NCBI GenBank assembly: GCA_947054505.1
Contig: CAMRWU010000001.1
Span: forward strand, 218,464 to 282,463
DNA: 64,000 nucleotides
Direction of reading: 5' to 3'
Origin: an uncultured Pseudomonadota bacterium
Lineage (GTDB): Bacteria > Pseudomonadota > Alphaproteobacteria > RF32 > CAG-239
Shown: one piece after another, positions 44,615-53,800 of the stretch
How the letters are laid out: each line of letters opens with the position of its first letter
How positions within the stretch are numbered: the stretch's first letter is position 1
Made by a program: the position numbers and the translations under genes
The notes under the pieces: model-generated
Databases searched by the model: none
The model's input: the letters and a program-made list of their open reading frames with translations, nothing else
Told to the model about the DNA's origin: nothing

Positions 44615-45226
44615 ATGAAAACAGCTTTTGCCTTTATCGCCGCATTATTTTTCAGCGCTTCCGCGCAGGCTCAGAGTGCTGAAAATATCAAAAAAATCGA
44701 AACCTATCTGAACAATATGCAAAGTATGGAGGCAGAATTTGTACAGATGTCCAGCAACGGCGGAACAGCCGAAGGGCGTTTGTTTATTGAAAAACCAAAC
44801 AAAATTCGTATGGAATATGCGGCGCCGACAAATGTTTTGATTGTTGGCGACGGCAATTACATCGTTTATAACGATACAGATTTAGATCAGGTCACTCATA
44901 TTGATTATGAAGATATTCCCGCAACATTGATTTTGGCAAAAGATATTAAAATTGATGGCAAAAAAATTAAAGTTGCCGACTTTTATCAGGATTCCGGCAC
45001 AACCAGCATAACTCTTGATTATGCGGAGAAAGGCGATTTGGGACCGATAACTTTGGTTTTTTCTAACAATCCGATGGAATTGAAACAGTGGAAAATCGTT
45101 GATCCTCAAAGTGTTGAAGTAACCGTTTCTTTGTATAATATCAAAAAAGACGGCGCTTTGGATGAAAAACTGTTTAAGTTTAAAGACAAAAAATCAAGCC
45201 CCAAGAACTACAAAAAGAAAAGATAA
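44615..45226 (+). CDS. lolA: LolA-like outer-membrane lipoprotein carrier
   Basis: A 203-residue secreted protein with a signal peptide (MKTAFAFIAALFFSASAQA). The mature part has the LolA fold features: IETYLNNMQSMEAEFVQMS, EGRLFIEKPNKIRMEYAAP, an exposed strand segment and LFKFKDKK at the end. LolA carries lipoproteins from the LolCDE complex across the periplasm. The sequence is divergent, so a related role is also possible. Three bases separate it from xthA. A start at 44609 is also possible but 44615 has the better spacing to the aagg site. Confidence 0.8.
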   Translation: MKTAFAFIAALFFSASAQAQSAENIKKIETYLNNMQSMEAEFVQMSSNGGTAEGRLFIEKPNKIRMEYAAPTNVLIVGDGNYIVYNDTDLDQVTHIDYEDIPATLILAKDIKIDGKKIKVADFYQDSGTTSITLDYAEKGDLGPITLVFSNNPMELKQWKIVDPQSVEVTVSLYNIKKDGALDEKLFKFKDKKSSPKNYKKKR

Positions 45227-45228
45227 TC

Positions 45229-46035
45229 ATGACATCTTTCAAACTGGCCACTTGGAATGTTAATTCCGTTCGCATTCGTCTGGATCTGTTAAAAAAGTTA
45301 ATAGCTTTTTCCGGCGCAGATGTCCTTTGTTTGCAGGAGGTTAAGGCAAAAGAGGAAGACTTTCCTTTTGATGAGATTCGCAATCTGGGCTATCCGCATA
45401 TTGCGTTGTATGGAATGGCCGGATATAACGGTGTGGCGATTCTCTCAAAACATCCGTTGCAAAATATCTGCAAGGCTGATTGGGTTGGCAAGACGGATGC
45501 CCGCCATATTCGCGCCAGTATTTTTGACGATATTGAAATTAACAACATTTATATCCCTGCCGGCGGTGATGTTCCCGATCCGGTTGTAAACTTGTCGTTT
45601 GCTCACAAATTATGTTTTATGGATGATATGTCCGAATATTATGAACAACGGAAAAATGAGTTAAAAAACAAAAAAATTCTCTTTTGCGGAGACTTTAATG
45701 TTGCGCCGTCGGAAAATGATGTCTGGAACCATAAACAACTTTTAAAAATCGTTTCTCATACACCGATTGAAACCGGACGTTTGCAACGATTATTTCAATC
45801 TTTGGATTTTATTGATGTTGTTCGCAAGTTTCATCAAGAGCCGGAAAAGCTGTATTCTTGGTGGAGCTATCGTAATCCCAATTGGCAGACGAACAACAAA
45901 GGTCGCCGTTTGGATCATATCTGGGTAACACCGGCTTTAGAAGATAGGTTACTTTCTGTTCAATTGGTTAAGGAAGCTCGGAGCTGGGAGCGTCCCTCGG
46001 ATCATATTCCTGTTATTGCCGAAATTAAACTTTGA
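45229..46035 (+). CDS. xthA: Exodeoxyribonuclease III
   Basis: A 268-residue exo/endonuclease of the EEP superfamily that cuts at abasic sites and degrades one strand of duplex DNA. Motifs: the start LATWNVNSVRIRLDLLKK, LQEVKAKEEDFP with the metal-binding Glu, GDFNVAPSENDVW and the final WERPSDHIPVIAEI with catalytic Asp-His. It lies two bases after the LolA-like gene. Its end overlaps the convergent response-regulator gene by 11 bases. MutM and PolA in this window work in the same base-excision pathway. Confidence 0.95.
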   Translation: MTSFKLATWNVNSVRIRLDLLKKLIAFSGADVLCLQEVKAKEEDFPFDEIRNLGYPHIALYGMAGYNGVAILSKHPLQNICKADWVGKTDARHIRASIFDDIEINNIYIPAGGDVPDPVVNLSFAHKLCFMDDMSEYYEQRKNELKNKKILFCGDFNVAPSENDVWNHKQLLKIVSHTPIETGRLQRLFQSLDFIDVVRKFHQEPEKLYSWWSYRNPNWQTNNKGRRLDHIWVTPALEDRLLSVQLVKEARSWERPSDHIPVIAEIKL

Positions 46036-46651
46036 GTCGATATCCGCCATCTAAGGTAACAATGAGCTGAGCATCGGCATCCTCATGCTCAACTTTTTGA
46101 CGCAGGCGATAAACATGGGTCTCTATAGTGTGTGTTGTCACATCAGGCGCATATCCCCAAACATCTTGTAAAAGGTCATTTTTAGTCACGATATGATCCT
46201 GTGATTTATAAAGATATTTAATGATGGCAACTTCTTTTTCCGTTAGTTTGATAACTTCATTATTACGTTGATTGATAATATCTTTTTTTATCGGACGAAC
46301 GATGTATTGGTTGAAGCAAATATAGCCGTTTTCGCTGTTGTCAAAAAGATTCAAACAAGCGTGCAATTCATCTAAAAAAGTCGCCAAACGAAACGGTTTT
46401 GTAATCAAATGATGCGGCGTGTTTCCCTCCGGAAGAGCATCTGCATTTGTCGTCAACCAAAATAAAGGGGCATTGGCGTATTTTTGTTGCAGTTCCGCCG
46501 CTTTTTCGGGAGCCTCGTCAACAATGACAATATCGGGAAAAGAGTCGCTTCCTTCTTCAATAAAATTATATTCTTGAGCATGATGCTTTATCTGATCTTG
46601 AATATCTGATTTAAAATCATCATTAGTCGAATAAAATAAAATATCAGGCAT
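46025..46651 (-). CDS. Response regulator with OmpR-type DNA-binding domain
   Basis: A 208-residue regulator. The N-terminal receiver is short (about 100 residues) but keeps a candidate phosphoacceptor Asp45 in DIVIVDE, an acidic Asp11 and a Lys in ITKP. The C-terminal winged helix (about 125-208) is clear: LTEKEVAIIKYLYKSQDHIVTK, LLQDVWGY and TIETHVYRLRQKVE with GGYRLKV. No sensor kinase gene is next to it. It is commonly found beside xthA in alphaproteobacteria. It sits 11 bases downstream of the porin stop, in the same direction. Confidence 0.85.
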   Translation of the reverse strand: MPDILFYSTNDDFKSDIQDQIKHHAQEYNFIEEGSDSFPDIVIVDEAPEKAAELQQKYANAPLFWLTTNADALPEGNTPHHLITKPFRLATFLDELHACLNLFDNSENGYICFNQYIVRPIKKDIINQRNNEVIKLTEKEVAIIKYLYKSQDHIVTKNDLLQDVWGYAPDVTTHTIETHVYRLRQKVEHEDADAQLIVTLDGGYRLKV

Positions 46652-46662
46652 AAGTATCGTCC

Positions 46663-47766
46663 TTAAAAAGTAATGCCAACTCCGGTAACAAAGGCATAGC
46701 CTTGGTTGTTGGTCGCTCCCTCAAAATCCACATGAGTTGCCGCCGCGTAAACTTCAACATATTTGTTGACTTGATATTGGTTGGAAAAAGTTACAATTTT
46801 ATCTTTGTTGTCCGCATGAGAGGCTTTCGCTTCAAAATAACTTAAAGCGGTTTTGAAAGGTCCTATTTCATAACCGATTCCCACATTCCACGCTTCCCCT
46901 TCGCGGTAACCGTCAAAAAATTCAGGCGTCTGTTCTGTAACCGGCGTAGAGTTTTTATCATTGCCGTCAATATATGTTTTGCGATAACCACCGCCTAAAG
47001 TCCAATTTCCGCGAGAAATCTGCAAGCTGGCGGACATTTCCTTGTCATCGTCATGAAATTCAGCATAACCCAAGCTGGCTTTGATTTCGGCAAAATCCAA
47101 ATCCTGTTCGGTATATAACGAGGCCACAAAACCGTCATCTTTTTCATAGGAGGCGTGCTTGTTTATCAACCCCCTGCGATTGTAAGCATCAGGCACATAG
47201 GTAATACCAAGCATTGTGCCGTAAATCTCCGGTGTGATGTAAGAGGCTTTAGCCGCAACACCATCCGTGTTGATGTAGGTTGTGTTAAGAGTGGCAAATT
47301 TTGTGGTGTGTTTATTGCGTTTCCAATTAGGATTGCTGATAAAATCAACCACATCGTTGTTATTGGTTATAGCACCGGCAGTTGGTGCACCTTCATGAAA
47401 CTGAGCGTCAACGTTGAATGTCTGTCCGAGCATTAATCTTCCGTAAGGACTGTCGGCAATGACATAAGCTTCCTCACCCCAAGCTCCTTGGTTATAAGAT
47501 TTCAATTCACGGTCGATTCCGCCGTTAATGTCCAGATTAAAACTGAGGCGATAATCGTCATTAAAATCATAAGCGGCAGAAAGATTAATTTCCCCTTTGC
47601 CGATACCATGATTTTTTTTGTTTTGTTGATCAAAACGTTGCGGGGTTGCCGCATATCCGTACAAACCTTGCGCATATCCTTCCGCGCTTAGCTCCCATTC
47701 TCCGGCTTTGGTAGTCGTTGGGGTTGCAAGTAAAAGGGCTGAACAGATAAGATAATGTATTTTCAT
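46663..47766 (-). CDS. Outer-membrane porin
   Basis: A 367-residue beta-barrel protein with a signal peptide (MKIHYLICSALLLATPTTTKA). It has repeated amphipathic strands with aromatic ends (VAAKASYITPEIYGTMLGI, NWTLGGGYRKTYID, AWNVGIGYEIGPF) and the terminal Phe of most porins (VGITF). Probably a general porin of the Porin_4 group. It is followed 11 bases later by the response regulator, which may regulate it, although that is an inference from position. Confidence 0.88.
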   Translation of the reverse strand: MKIHYLICSALLLATPTTTKAGEWELSAEGYAQGLYGYAATPQRFDQQNKKNHGIGKGEINLSAAYDFNDDYRLSFNLDINGGIDRELKSYNQGAWGEEAYVIADSPYGRLMLGQTFNVDAQFHEGAPTAGAITNNNDVVDFISNPNWKRNKHTTKFATLNTTYINTDGVAAKASYITPEIYGTMLGITYVPDAYNRRGLINKHASYEKDDGFVASLYTEQDLDFAEIKASLGYAEFHDDDKEMSASLQISRGNWTLGGGYRKTYIDGNDKNSTPVTEQTPEFFDGYREGEAWNVGIGYEIGPFKTALSYFEAKASHADNKDKIVTFSNQYQVNKYVEVYAAATHVDFEGATNNQGYAFVTGVGITF

Positions 47767-47885
47767 TAACCGGCTTTCAAGTAAAGTTTCTTTTATTTTA
47801 AGGGTAGTATTTTGCCTGTCAATATAAAATGTATTTGCAAAATTCCAATGGTGTCGCTAGAATTTTTAGCAGAAAGGGAGGCAAA

Positions 47886-48419
47886 ATGAGTTATCTCTAT
47901 CAACACGGACTGGCTGTAATGCGAGCACAGCCTTTGCATATCGGACATGAACGCGTCATTAAAACCATGCTGGAAAAATGTGCGCGGGTAACAATCATTC
48001 TCGGCTCAATTCAAGAGCAAGGAACCGTTCGCAATCCGTTTACATACATGCAACGCAAACAAATGATTTTAAATTGCTTTTCGGAAAATACCCCACGCCT
48101 TAAAGTTATGGGGCTTTTCGATATTAATAATCCGGTGCAATGGGCAGAGTTTGTTCTTGATTTTTTGAACGAAAATATGCCGGAGCGAGGTCGTCCCGAT
48201 GTTTATTTTGCGGGAAGTCCCTATGATGCTCAATGGTTTAAGGATAGTTTTGCGCATATCGAGTGCATTGATCGTACCAATCCCGAATTTCCGTATGTTT
48301 CCGGAAGTATGGTGCGAGATATGATTACAATTGGCGATTCTCGGTGGAAGAATTTTATCAATCCGCTTAATCATCATTTTATTGAAGAATTTATGACCCC
48401 TAAAAAAGGAGAGTTTTGA
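47886..48419 (+). CDS. nadM: Nicotinamide-nucleotide adenylyltransferase NadM-like
   Basis: A 177-residue nucleotidyltransferase of the NadM/NMNAT type. The start GLAVMRAQPLHIGHERVIK holds the HxGH motif, FTYMQRKQMI follows, and the late segment YVSGSMVRDMI has the ISxTxxR-like site. It makes NAD (or deamido-NAD) from the mononucleotide and ATP. The frame opens at 47829, but the ATG at 47886 has an aaagggagg site. The stop overlaps the nadE start (TGATG), so the last two steps of NAD synthesis are coupled. Confidence 0.88.
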   Translation: MSYLYQHGLAVMRAQPLHIGHERVIKTMLEKCARVTIILGSIQEQGTVRNPFTYMQRKQMILNCFSENTPRLKVMGLFDINNPVQWAEFVLDFLNENMPERGRPDVYFAGSPYDAQWFKDSFAHIECIDRTNPEFPYVSGSMVRDMITIGDSRWKNFINPLNHHFIEEFMTPKKGEF

Positions 48420-49198
48420 TGCAGGCATTATGGCAAAAACTTGTGCAAGGAGTGCGAAACTATTGTCAAGACAATGGTTTTACGGATGTGACGCTGGGCT
48501 TGTCCGGAGGTTTGGATTCTGCCGTAACCGCTGTTTTAGCCGCAGATGCTCTGGGAGGAAAACATGTTCATGCGATTATGATGTCAACGCATCACACCTC
48601 ACAACTCAGCTTGGAAATTGCTCGTAAAATCGCCGAGCTTAATAAGCTTGACTATAAAGAGGTCGACATCAATCCTTTAATTGAAACGGATATCGATTTT
48701 TTACAGACACTTTTTGCCGAACAGCCCAAAAATATTGTGTTGGAAAACTTACAGGCTCGGGAACGCGGCAAAATTTTAATGGCTTTATCCAATCAATATA
48801 ACTATCTTGTTTTGGCCTGCGGGAACAAGTCGGAAATCGCAATGGGATATTGCACGTTATATGGTGATACCTGCGGAGGTCTGGCACCGCTTGCAGAACT
48901 CTATAAATCCCGAATTTTTGAATTAGCCGCTTGGCGCAATCAACAGGGTCTTGCTCTGCCCAAAGAGGTGGTTTCCAGAGCTCCCAGTGCCGAATTATCC
49001 GCCAATCAAAAAGATGAAGATACATTACCGCCATATAAAATCTTGGATAAAATTCTTGAGCTGTATCTGGATAAACATCAGTCTGCCGCGGCGATTGTTG
49101 CGGAAGGTTTCGATGCTGTGACTGTTGATTGGGTGATTCGTCGCTATCATGCTCAGGGGTTCAAACGTTTACAGCTTCCTCCGTCTGTTCGGATATAA
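48419..49198 (+). CDS. nadE: NAD synthetase, ammonia-dependent
   Basis: A 259-residue NAD+ synthase. The PP-loop SGGLDSAVTAVL and the segments AMMSTHHTSQ, LACGNKSEIAMGYCTLYGDTCGG and KEVVSRAPSAEL with DEDTLPPY (substrate-binding) are all present. There is no N-terminal glutaminase domain, so it must use free ammonia or another donor. The ATG overlaps the nadM stop. A ttg two codons earlier is less likely. Confidence 0.94.
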   Translation: MQALWQKLVQGVRNYCQDNGFTDVTLGLSGGLDSAVTAVLAADALGGKHVHAIMMSTHHTSQLSLEIARKIAELNKLDYKEVDINPLIETDIDFLQTLFAEQPKNIVLENLQARERGKILMALSNQYNYLVLACGNKSEIAMGYCTLYGDTCGGLAPLAELYKSRIFELAAWRNQQGLALPKEVVSRAPSAELSANQKDEDTLPPYKILDKILELYLDKHQSAAAIVAEGFDAVTVDWVIRRYHAQGFKRLQLPPSVRI

Positions 49199-49199
49199 A

Positions 49200-50426
49200 C
49201 TAGGCAAAAATCTGGTTGTTTTTGACTTCCCAAAATTGAGCATCGGGACGCATCGAAGCAAATAAAGCGGCATCAGTTGAGGTTATCCATGCTTGCGCGC
49301 CGAGTTCTTTGATTTTGGCGATTAAAGCTTCTCTTTTGATGTCATCCAGATGAGCGACAACCTCATCCAATAACAAAACCGGAGAGAAGCCTTTGTGCAG
49401 AGCCTGACATTTGCTTTGTGCCAGAATAATGCTGATTAGCAACGATTTTTGTTCTCCGGTGGAGCAGAGTTCCGCCGGCATTCCTTTCTTACGATAAAAG
49501 ACTTTAAAATCAGTTCTGTTAACACCGTCAACCGTGTCATTATAAAGAATATTGCGCCGTTGTTTGACTAGCAGATGGCGATAATTGTCTTCAGCTTCAA
49601 TTGCCGGCATTTTATCAAGCCATTTTTCCACCAAACCATCCAGCTCCAGTCGAACGCTCGGAAAAACATCATCCGGTTCGTGTTCAATAAATGTATTCAG
49701 TCTGGCAATTTGTTCTCTGCGCGCCGCCGCAATTGCCACGCCGGTTGCCGCCATGTTTTCTTCCAAAGACGATAGCCAGAAGGCATCGTTTTTTCCGTCT
49801 TTCAGGAGGCGATACCATTCTTTGTACAGATGTTCAAAGTTAGCAGTGCGTTTTGCGTGTTCCATATCAAAAGCAAACACCAAACGATCCAAAAAGCTTC
49901 TGCGCGGTTGTGCGCCGCCGCGAAACATCCTGTCCATTTGCGGTGTCAGCCAAATGGCTGAGATATAGCGTCCCAAATCAGCTTGCGAGGACGTTTTGGT
50001 ACCGTCAATTTTAACGATTCGACGTTCAAAAGAGCGTGTTCCGTCATCGTCTTCCGTTTCTTTTAATGATTTTTCTACGGCCGTGGCAATTTCTGTTGTT
50101 GTGCCGTTACAACAAACCTCGGCCGAGACAGCCCAGCTAAACGGATTGATCAGTGTCGGTCGATATTCGTCACCAAGGTTTTCCGGTACGATTCTTTTTA
50201 TATCAGCCAGTTTCGCGCTACGCAAACCACGCCCCGGTGTCAAGAAGGAAACGGCTTCCAAAATATTCGTTTTGCCGCTACCGTTTTCACCGGTAATGAC
50301 GACCGGAGCCAAATCCGCATTTATGCGTAAAAACTGATAATTCCTAAAGTCAGTTAAAGTCAGGCGTGTAACACCTGACTTTAACTCTGAACAATCTGTA
50401 AAACTATAGGCCAGATTCGTATCCAT
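49200..50426 (-). CDS. recF: DNA replication and repair protein RecF
   Basis: A 408-residue SMC-like ATPase that helps load RecA at gaps, with RecR (1.7 kb). The start LTLTDFRNYQFLRINADLAP, Walker A VITGENGSGKTNILEAVSF, signature LCSTGEQKSLLISIILAQ and Walker B VLLLDEVVAHLDD are complete. It follows dnaN by ten bases, the standard dnaN-recF order. It is somewhat longer than most RecF because of a short acidic insert near residue 130 (LKETEDDDGTRSFERR). Confidence 0.95.
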   Translation of the reverse strand: MDTNLAYSFTDCSELKSGVTRLTLTDFRNYQFLRINADLAPVVITGENGSGKTNILEAVSFLTPGRGLRSAKLADIKRIVPENLGDEYRPTLINPFSWAVSAEVCCNGTTTEIATAVEKSLKETEDDDGTRSFERRIVKIDGTKTSSQADLGRYISAIWLTPQMDRMFRGGAQPRRSFLDRLVFAFDMEHAKRTANFEHLYKEWYRLLKDGKNDAFWLSSLEENMAATGVAIAAARREQIARLNTFIEHEPDDVFPSVRLELDGLVEKWLDKMPAIEAEDNYRHLLVKQRRNILYNDTVDGVNRTDFKVFYRKKGMPAELCSTGEQKSLLISIILAQSKCQALHKGFSPVLLLDEVVAHLDDIKREALIAKIKELGAQAWITSTDAALFASMRPDAQFWEVKNNQIFA

Positions 50427-50436
50427 TTTGTTCCAA

Positions 50437-51555
50437 CTATACCCTCATCGGCATCAAAACATAAATGGCGCTGGCATCAGATGTGTCATGAATAACGGAC
50501 GGTGATGCCGCATCAGAAAATGAAATGCGAACCGTGTCACCTTTAACTTCGCCCAAGATATCCAAGAGATAACGAAAATTGTAGCCGATTTCCAAAGATT
50601 CGTTTTCATATTTTGCTTCCAAATCTTCTGAAGCACTGCCCAAATCAGGGCTGGATGTTGTGATTGTTACTCTGTTTTCATGAGTCAACATTTTGATAGC
50701 TCTGGTTCTTTCGGCAACAACAGAAACGCGGTCAACCGCAGAAGCCAATTCTTTAACGTTAAGCTCAAGATTCTTATCGTTTTCTGTCGGGATAACACGT
50801 TCATAATCGGGATATGTTCCATCAATTAATTTTGATGTCAAAGTAACATCATTCATTGTAAAGCGAACCTTGTTTTCCGAAATTTCGACGGTAACATTCT
50901 CAACACTGCTGTCGTCCAAAAGCTTGCGGATTTCAGAAACTGTTTTTCTGGGAATAATCACGCCGGTCATGTTTTCAGCACCTTGCGGCATCGGCGATTC
51001 GACACAGGCCAAGCGATGTCCGTCAGTCGCAACAACACGCAAAACACTTGATGCGCCTTCTTTTTTCACATGAACATACAAACCGTTCAGATAGTATCTG
51101 GTTTCTTCTGTAGAAACAGCAAACTGAGTGCGATCGATAACATCTTTCAGTTCATCTTTTGGCATAACAAAACTGGTTGGCAGTTTGTCTCCAGAGATGA
51201 CCGGAAAGTCTTCAACACCGATGGTCGACAATACAAATTTCGAACGACCGGAAGCTATAGTCAATTGCCCTTTTTCATTCGGAAATGTAATTTCAACCTG
51301 AGAGCTGTCAGACAATTTACGAACAATGTCATAAAGCATGTGAGCCGGAGCAGTCGTTGCCCCTGTTTCTTCAATTTTAGCATCTACAATTTCCGTGATT
51401 TCAGTGTCCATATCGGTAGCCTTAAAGCTGATACCGTCACCTAATGCTTCAATTTTAACATTTGACAACACCGGAATAGTGTTTCTTTTTTCAACAATGC
51501 TCTGCACGTGGCTGAGTGTTTTTAAAAGGTTTGCGCGTTCAATAGTAAATTTCAT
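50437..51555 (-). CDS. dnaN: DNA polymerase III sliding clamp (beta subunit)
   Basis: A 372-residue ring-forming processivity clamp. Three similar domains are seen; the typical start FTIERANLLKTLSHVQSIVE, VVATDGHRLACVE, PDYERVIPTENDKNLELNVKE and the C-terminal ending YVLMPMRV are clear. dnaN lies between dnaA (upstream, with its own terminator) and recF. It has its own start region of about 100 bases, so it may have its own promoter. Confidence 0.97.
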   Translation of the reverse strand: MKFTIERANLLKTLSHVQSIVEKRNTIPVLSNVKIEALGDGISFKATDMDTEITEIVDAKIEETGATTAPAHMLYDIVRKLSDSSQVEITFPNEKGQLTIASGRSKFVLSTIGVEDFPVISGDKLPTSFVMPKDELKDVIDRTQFAVSTEETRYYLNGLYVHVKKEGASSVLRVVATDGHRLACVESPMPQGAENMTGVIIPRKTVSEIRKLLDDSSVENVTVEISENKVRFTMNDVTLTSKLIDGTYPDYERVIPTENDKNLELNVKELASAVDRVSVVAERTRAIKMLTHENRVTITTSSPDLGSASEDLEAKYENESLEIGYNFRYLLDILGEVKGDTVRISFSDAASPSVIHDTSDASAIYVLMPMRV

Positions 51556-51661
51556 TTCGTACTCACTTACAATTTAAGATAAAAAGCTTTTTATTGTTAT
51601 GATTTTAGCATAACAAGCGCAAATCAGAAGCTAAAACACAGAGTCGTCAACAGTTTTTTAT

Positions 51662-51692
51662 AAAAAAACGGCCTTAAATAATAAGGCCGTTT
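51662..51692 (-). terminator. Terminator between dnaA and dnaN
   Basis: On the minus strand aaacggcctta / taaggccgttt with a five-base loop and a tract of seven T, 17 bases after the dnaA stop. It would separate dnaA transcription from dnaN-recF. Confidence 0.85.
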
Positions 51693-51708
51693 CAAAATTA
51701 GGACTTTT

Positions 51709-53145
51709 TTAAGCTTCTAACGTTCTGCGCAGTGTATCAACGTTTTCTGCCAGTGAGGAATCCTCAAGAATCAGCTCCTCAACCTTGCGAACAGCATGCA
51801 TAACCGTTGTGTGGTCACGGTCAAATTTGCGACCGATTTCCGGCAAAGAACGGGATGTCAGCTGTTTTGCCAGATACATAGCAATCTGACGTGGGCGGGC
51901 AACCGTGCGAGCGCGGCGAGAAGATTGCATCTCTTTAACCGAGATGTTGAAGTGTTCTGCCACTTTCTTCTGGATTTCATCGATTGTTGTGCGTTTGTCA
52001 TAAGAGCGCAACATATCTTTCAGAACATCTTGAGTCATGTCCAAGGTGATTTCCTTATCGCTCAAAAGCTGAGAGTGAGCAATAACTCTACGCAAAGCAC
52101 CTTCCAACTCACGAATGTTTGATGTGATTTTTTGTGCCAAAAATTCAGCAACTTTTACCGGCAACTCTATTCCCAATTGTTGCGCTTTATTGTTAAGAAT
52201 CCCCATTCTTAAGTCAAAATCTGTTGGGTGAATATCGGCAACCAAACCACAACCAAGGCGGGATTTCAAACGATTCTCAATACCTTCCAAATCAGCCGGA
52301 GACTTATCGGCAGAAATGATGATTTGACGACCTTCTTCAATCAACGAATTAAATGTATAGAAAAATTCTTCCTGTGTTGTATCTTTTCCACCCATGAATT
52401 GTACATCATCAACCATCAATACATCAACAGAACGGAACTGTTCTTTGAAAGCTGTTGTGTCTTTGTAACGCAAAGCGCGAACAAACTTATACATAAATTT
52501 TTCAGCCGACAAATAAACAATATTGCGGGATGGATCCTGTTGTTTAATGTGCCATGCAATTGCGTGCATCAGGTGAGTTTTGCCGAGGCCGACACCGGAA
52601 TACAAGAACAACGGGTTGAATGAAACATTGCGAGATTCGGCAACTTTGCGGGCAGCGGCATAAGCAAATTCATTGGTTTTACCGACGACAAAGTTATCAA
52701 ATGTGTATTGAGGGTTCAACGGAACAGATAACGAATCGTTCAAAGAACCTTCGTTGCTGTTGGCAACAAAAGAAGAACCTGACTGATAAATATTCTGTGG
52801 CACCGGCGTTGAAGAAATTTTCTTCAGAAGCGAGCGACAAGTCGGATTGTACAAGCCATGAGCTTCTTCCTGAACGGACTGAACGATAAAGTTAACATTT
52901 TTAATTGTGGGATTTTTCTTTTCCCAAATTTTATGGATTCGGTCACTATAGTGAGTGATAACCCAATTTCTCATAAAGCGGGTCGGAACGCAAATATTCA
53001 TGGTTCCATCACTGAACGACCCCAAAGTCAGAGGTTTTAACCAACTTTCAAAAGCTGTATCACCCACTTCGGTCTTTAACTGGCTGCAAATTTGTCCCCA
53101 TTGATCTTGAACAGAGTCATTATTGATTATTGCTTCTTCAGCCAT
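51709..53145 (-). CDS. dnaA: Chromosomal replication initiator DnaA
   Basis: The replication initiator, 478 residues. Domain I is at about 1-80 (QDQWGQICSQLKTEVGDTAF). The AAA+ domain III has Walker A LYSGVGLGKTHLMHA, VLMVDDVQFMGGKD, and sensor segments. The C-terminal DNA-binding domain IV has RQIAMYLAKQLTSRSLPEIG with FDRDHTTVMHAV. The frame opens at 53178, but the ATG at 53145 has ggggag seven to eleven bases upstream and fits the family. rpsT is upstream, as in many alphaproteobacteria. Note the repeats in its 5' region. Confidence 0.97.
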   Translation of the reverse strand: MAEEAIINNDSVQDQWGQICSQLKTEVGDTAFESWLKPLTLGSFSDGTMNICVPTRFMRNWVITHYSDRIHKIWEKKNPTIKNVNFIVQSVQEEAHGLYNPTCRSLLKKISSTPVPQNIYQSGSSFVANSNEGSLNDSLSVPLNPQYTFDNFVVGKTNEFAYAAARKVAESRNVSFNPLFLYSGVGLGKTHLMHAIAWHIKQQDPSRNIVYLSAEKFMYKFVRALRYKDTTAFKEQFRSVDVLMVDDVQFMGGKDTTQEEFFYTFNSLIEEGRQIIISADKSPADLEGIENRLKSRLGCGLVADIHPTDFDLRMGILNNKAQQLGIELPVKVAEFLAQKITSNIRELEGALRRVIAHSQLLSDKEITLDMTQDVLKDMLRSYDKRTTIDEIQKKVAEHFNISVKEMQSSRRARTVARPRQIAMYLAKQLTSRSLPEIGRKFDRDHTTVMHAVRKVEELILEDSSLAENVDTLRRTLEA

Positions 53146-53225
53146 TTCTACTCCCCAATTAAATAAAATTAAACCCAAACTAATTCATTTTTATAATATT
53201 CTTAAAGCAAGTATCCGCTTTGCGA

Positions 53226-53325
53226 CTAAAGCCTCTTGTCAACTCACTTATACAAAGCAAGCCTCCAATCTGTTGCTAAAGCCTCTTGTCAACTTGCTCA
53301 TTCAAAACAAGAATTCTCCGCCGAA
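53226..53325. repeat. Two 50-bp tandem repeats upstream of dnaA
   Basis: The word ctaaagcctcttgtcaact occurs at 53226-53244 and again exactly 50 bases later at 53276-53294. The next ~17 bases are also similar (ending caaagcaag or caaaacaag). One near-match to a DnaA box (ttatacaaa, 53248-53256) lies in copy 1. The rest of the 53146-53708 gap has no gene: it is AT-rich and holds aattgttgaacaat (palindrome, minus reading) near 53620. Confidence 0.7.
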
Positions 53326-53708
53326 GTTTTCCGACCATAGCACACCCGAGGCAACACGATGTCAGATTCCCCAATCTGAAAAGAAAACTCGGAGCAGGGT
53401 GCTCAAAATAAGTTTTCTTGTGTTTGCTTTTCTCAGCGATGCGCCTTTTCTAAAATCGACCATTCTAAAAAGAAGCTTTACCGATTAAAGAGGGCTATGT
53501 CGGTAACATCTTTTTTATATGATGATGAACCTGAGTAGCGAACCTTGTTCCTCTTTGAGATCTTGAAAAAAATTCTCATCCCTCAAAAAGTGATTCGAAT
53601 ACTAAAATCATTGTTCAACAATTACAACAGAACATTTTAAGAACATTGCAATTAAATTTCTTGACATAGATTCTTTGCAGAGTCGCTGAGATTCTCTTAT
53701 TTTGAGCG

Positions 53709-53767
53709 CAAAAAAACACAAACCAAAATACCCCTTGTAACTCGAGGGATGCTTCGATTTGTGTTTG
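53709..53767 (-). terminator. Terminator after rpsT
   Basis: On the minus strand caaacacaaatc / ggtttgtgttttttt encloses a smaller cccct / aggg stem, followed by T. It lies about 34 bases after the rpsT stop. Confidence 0.75.
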
Positions 53768-53800
53768 AAAAAGCACTGAAAACAGCGGTTGCCTATATGA

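Noticed and set aside
46025..46651. Receiver domain with lost phosphorylation site
   Set aside because: On closer reading Asp45, an N-terminal Asp and a Lys are present, so it may still be phosphorylated.
53248..53256. DnaA box ttatacaaa upstream of dnaA
   Set aside because: One mismatch to the common consensus and only a single site; not enough to call an origin.
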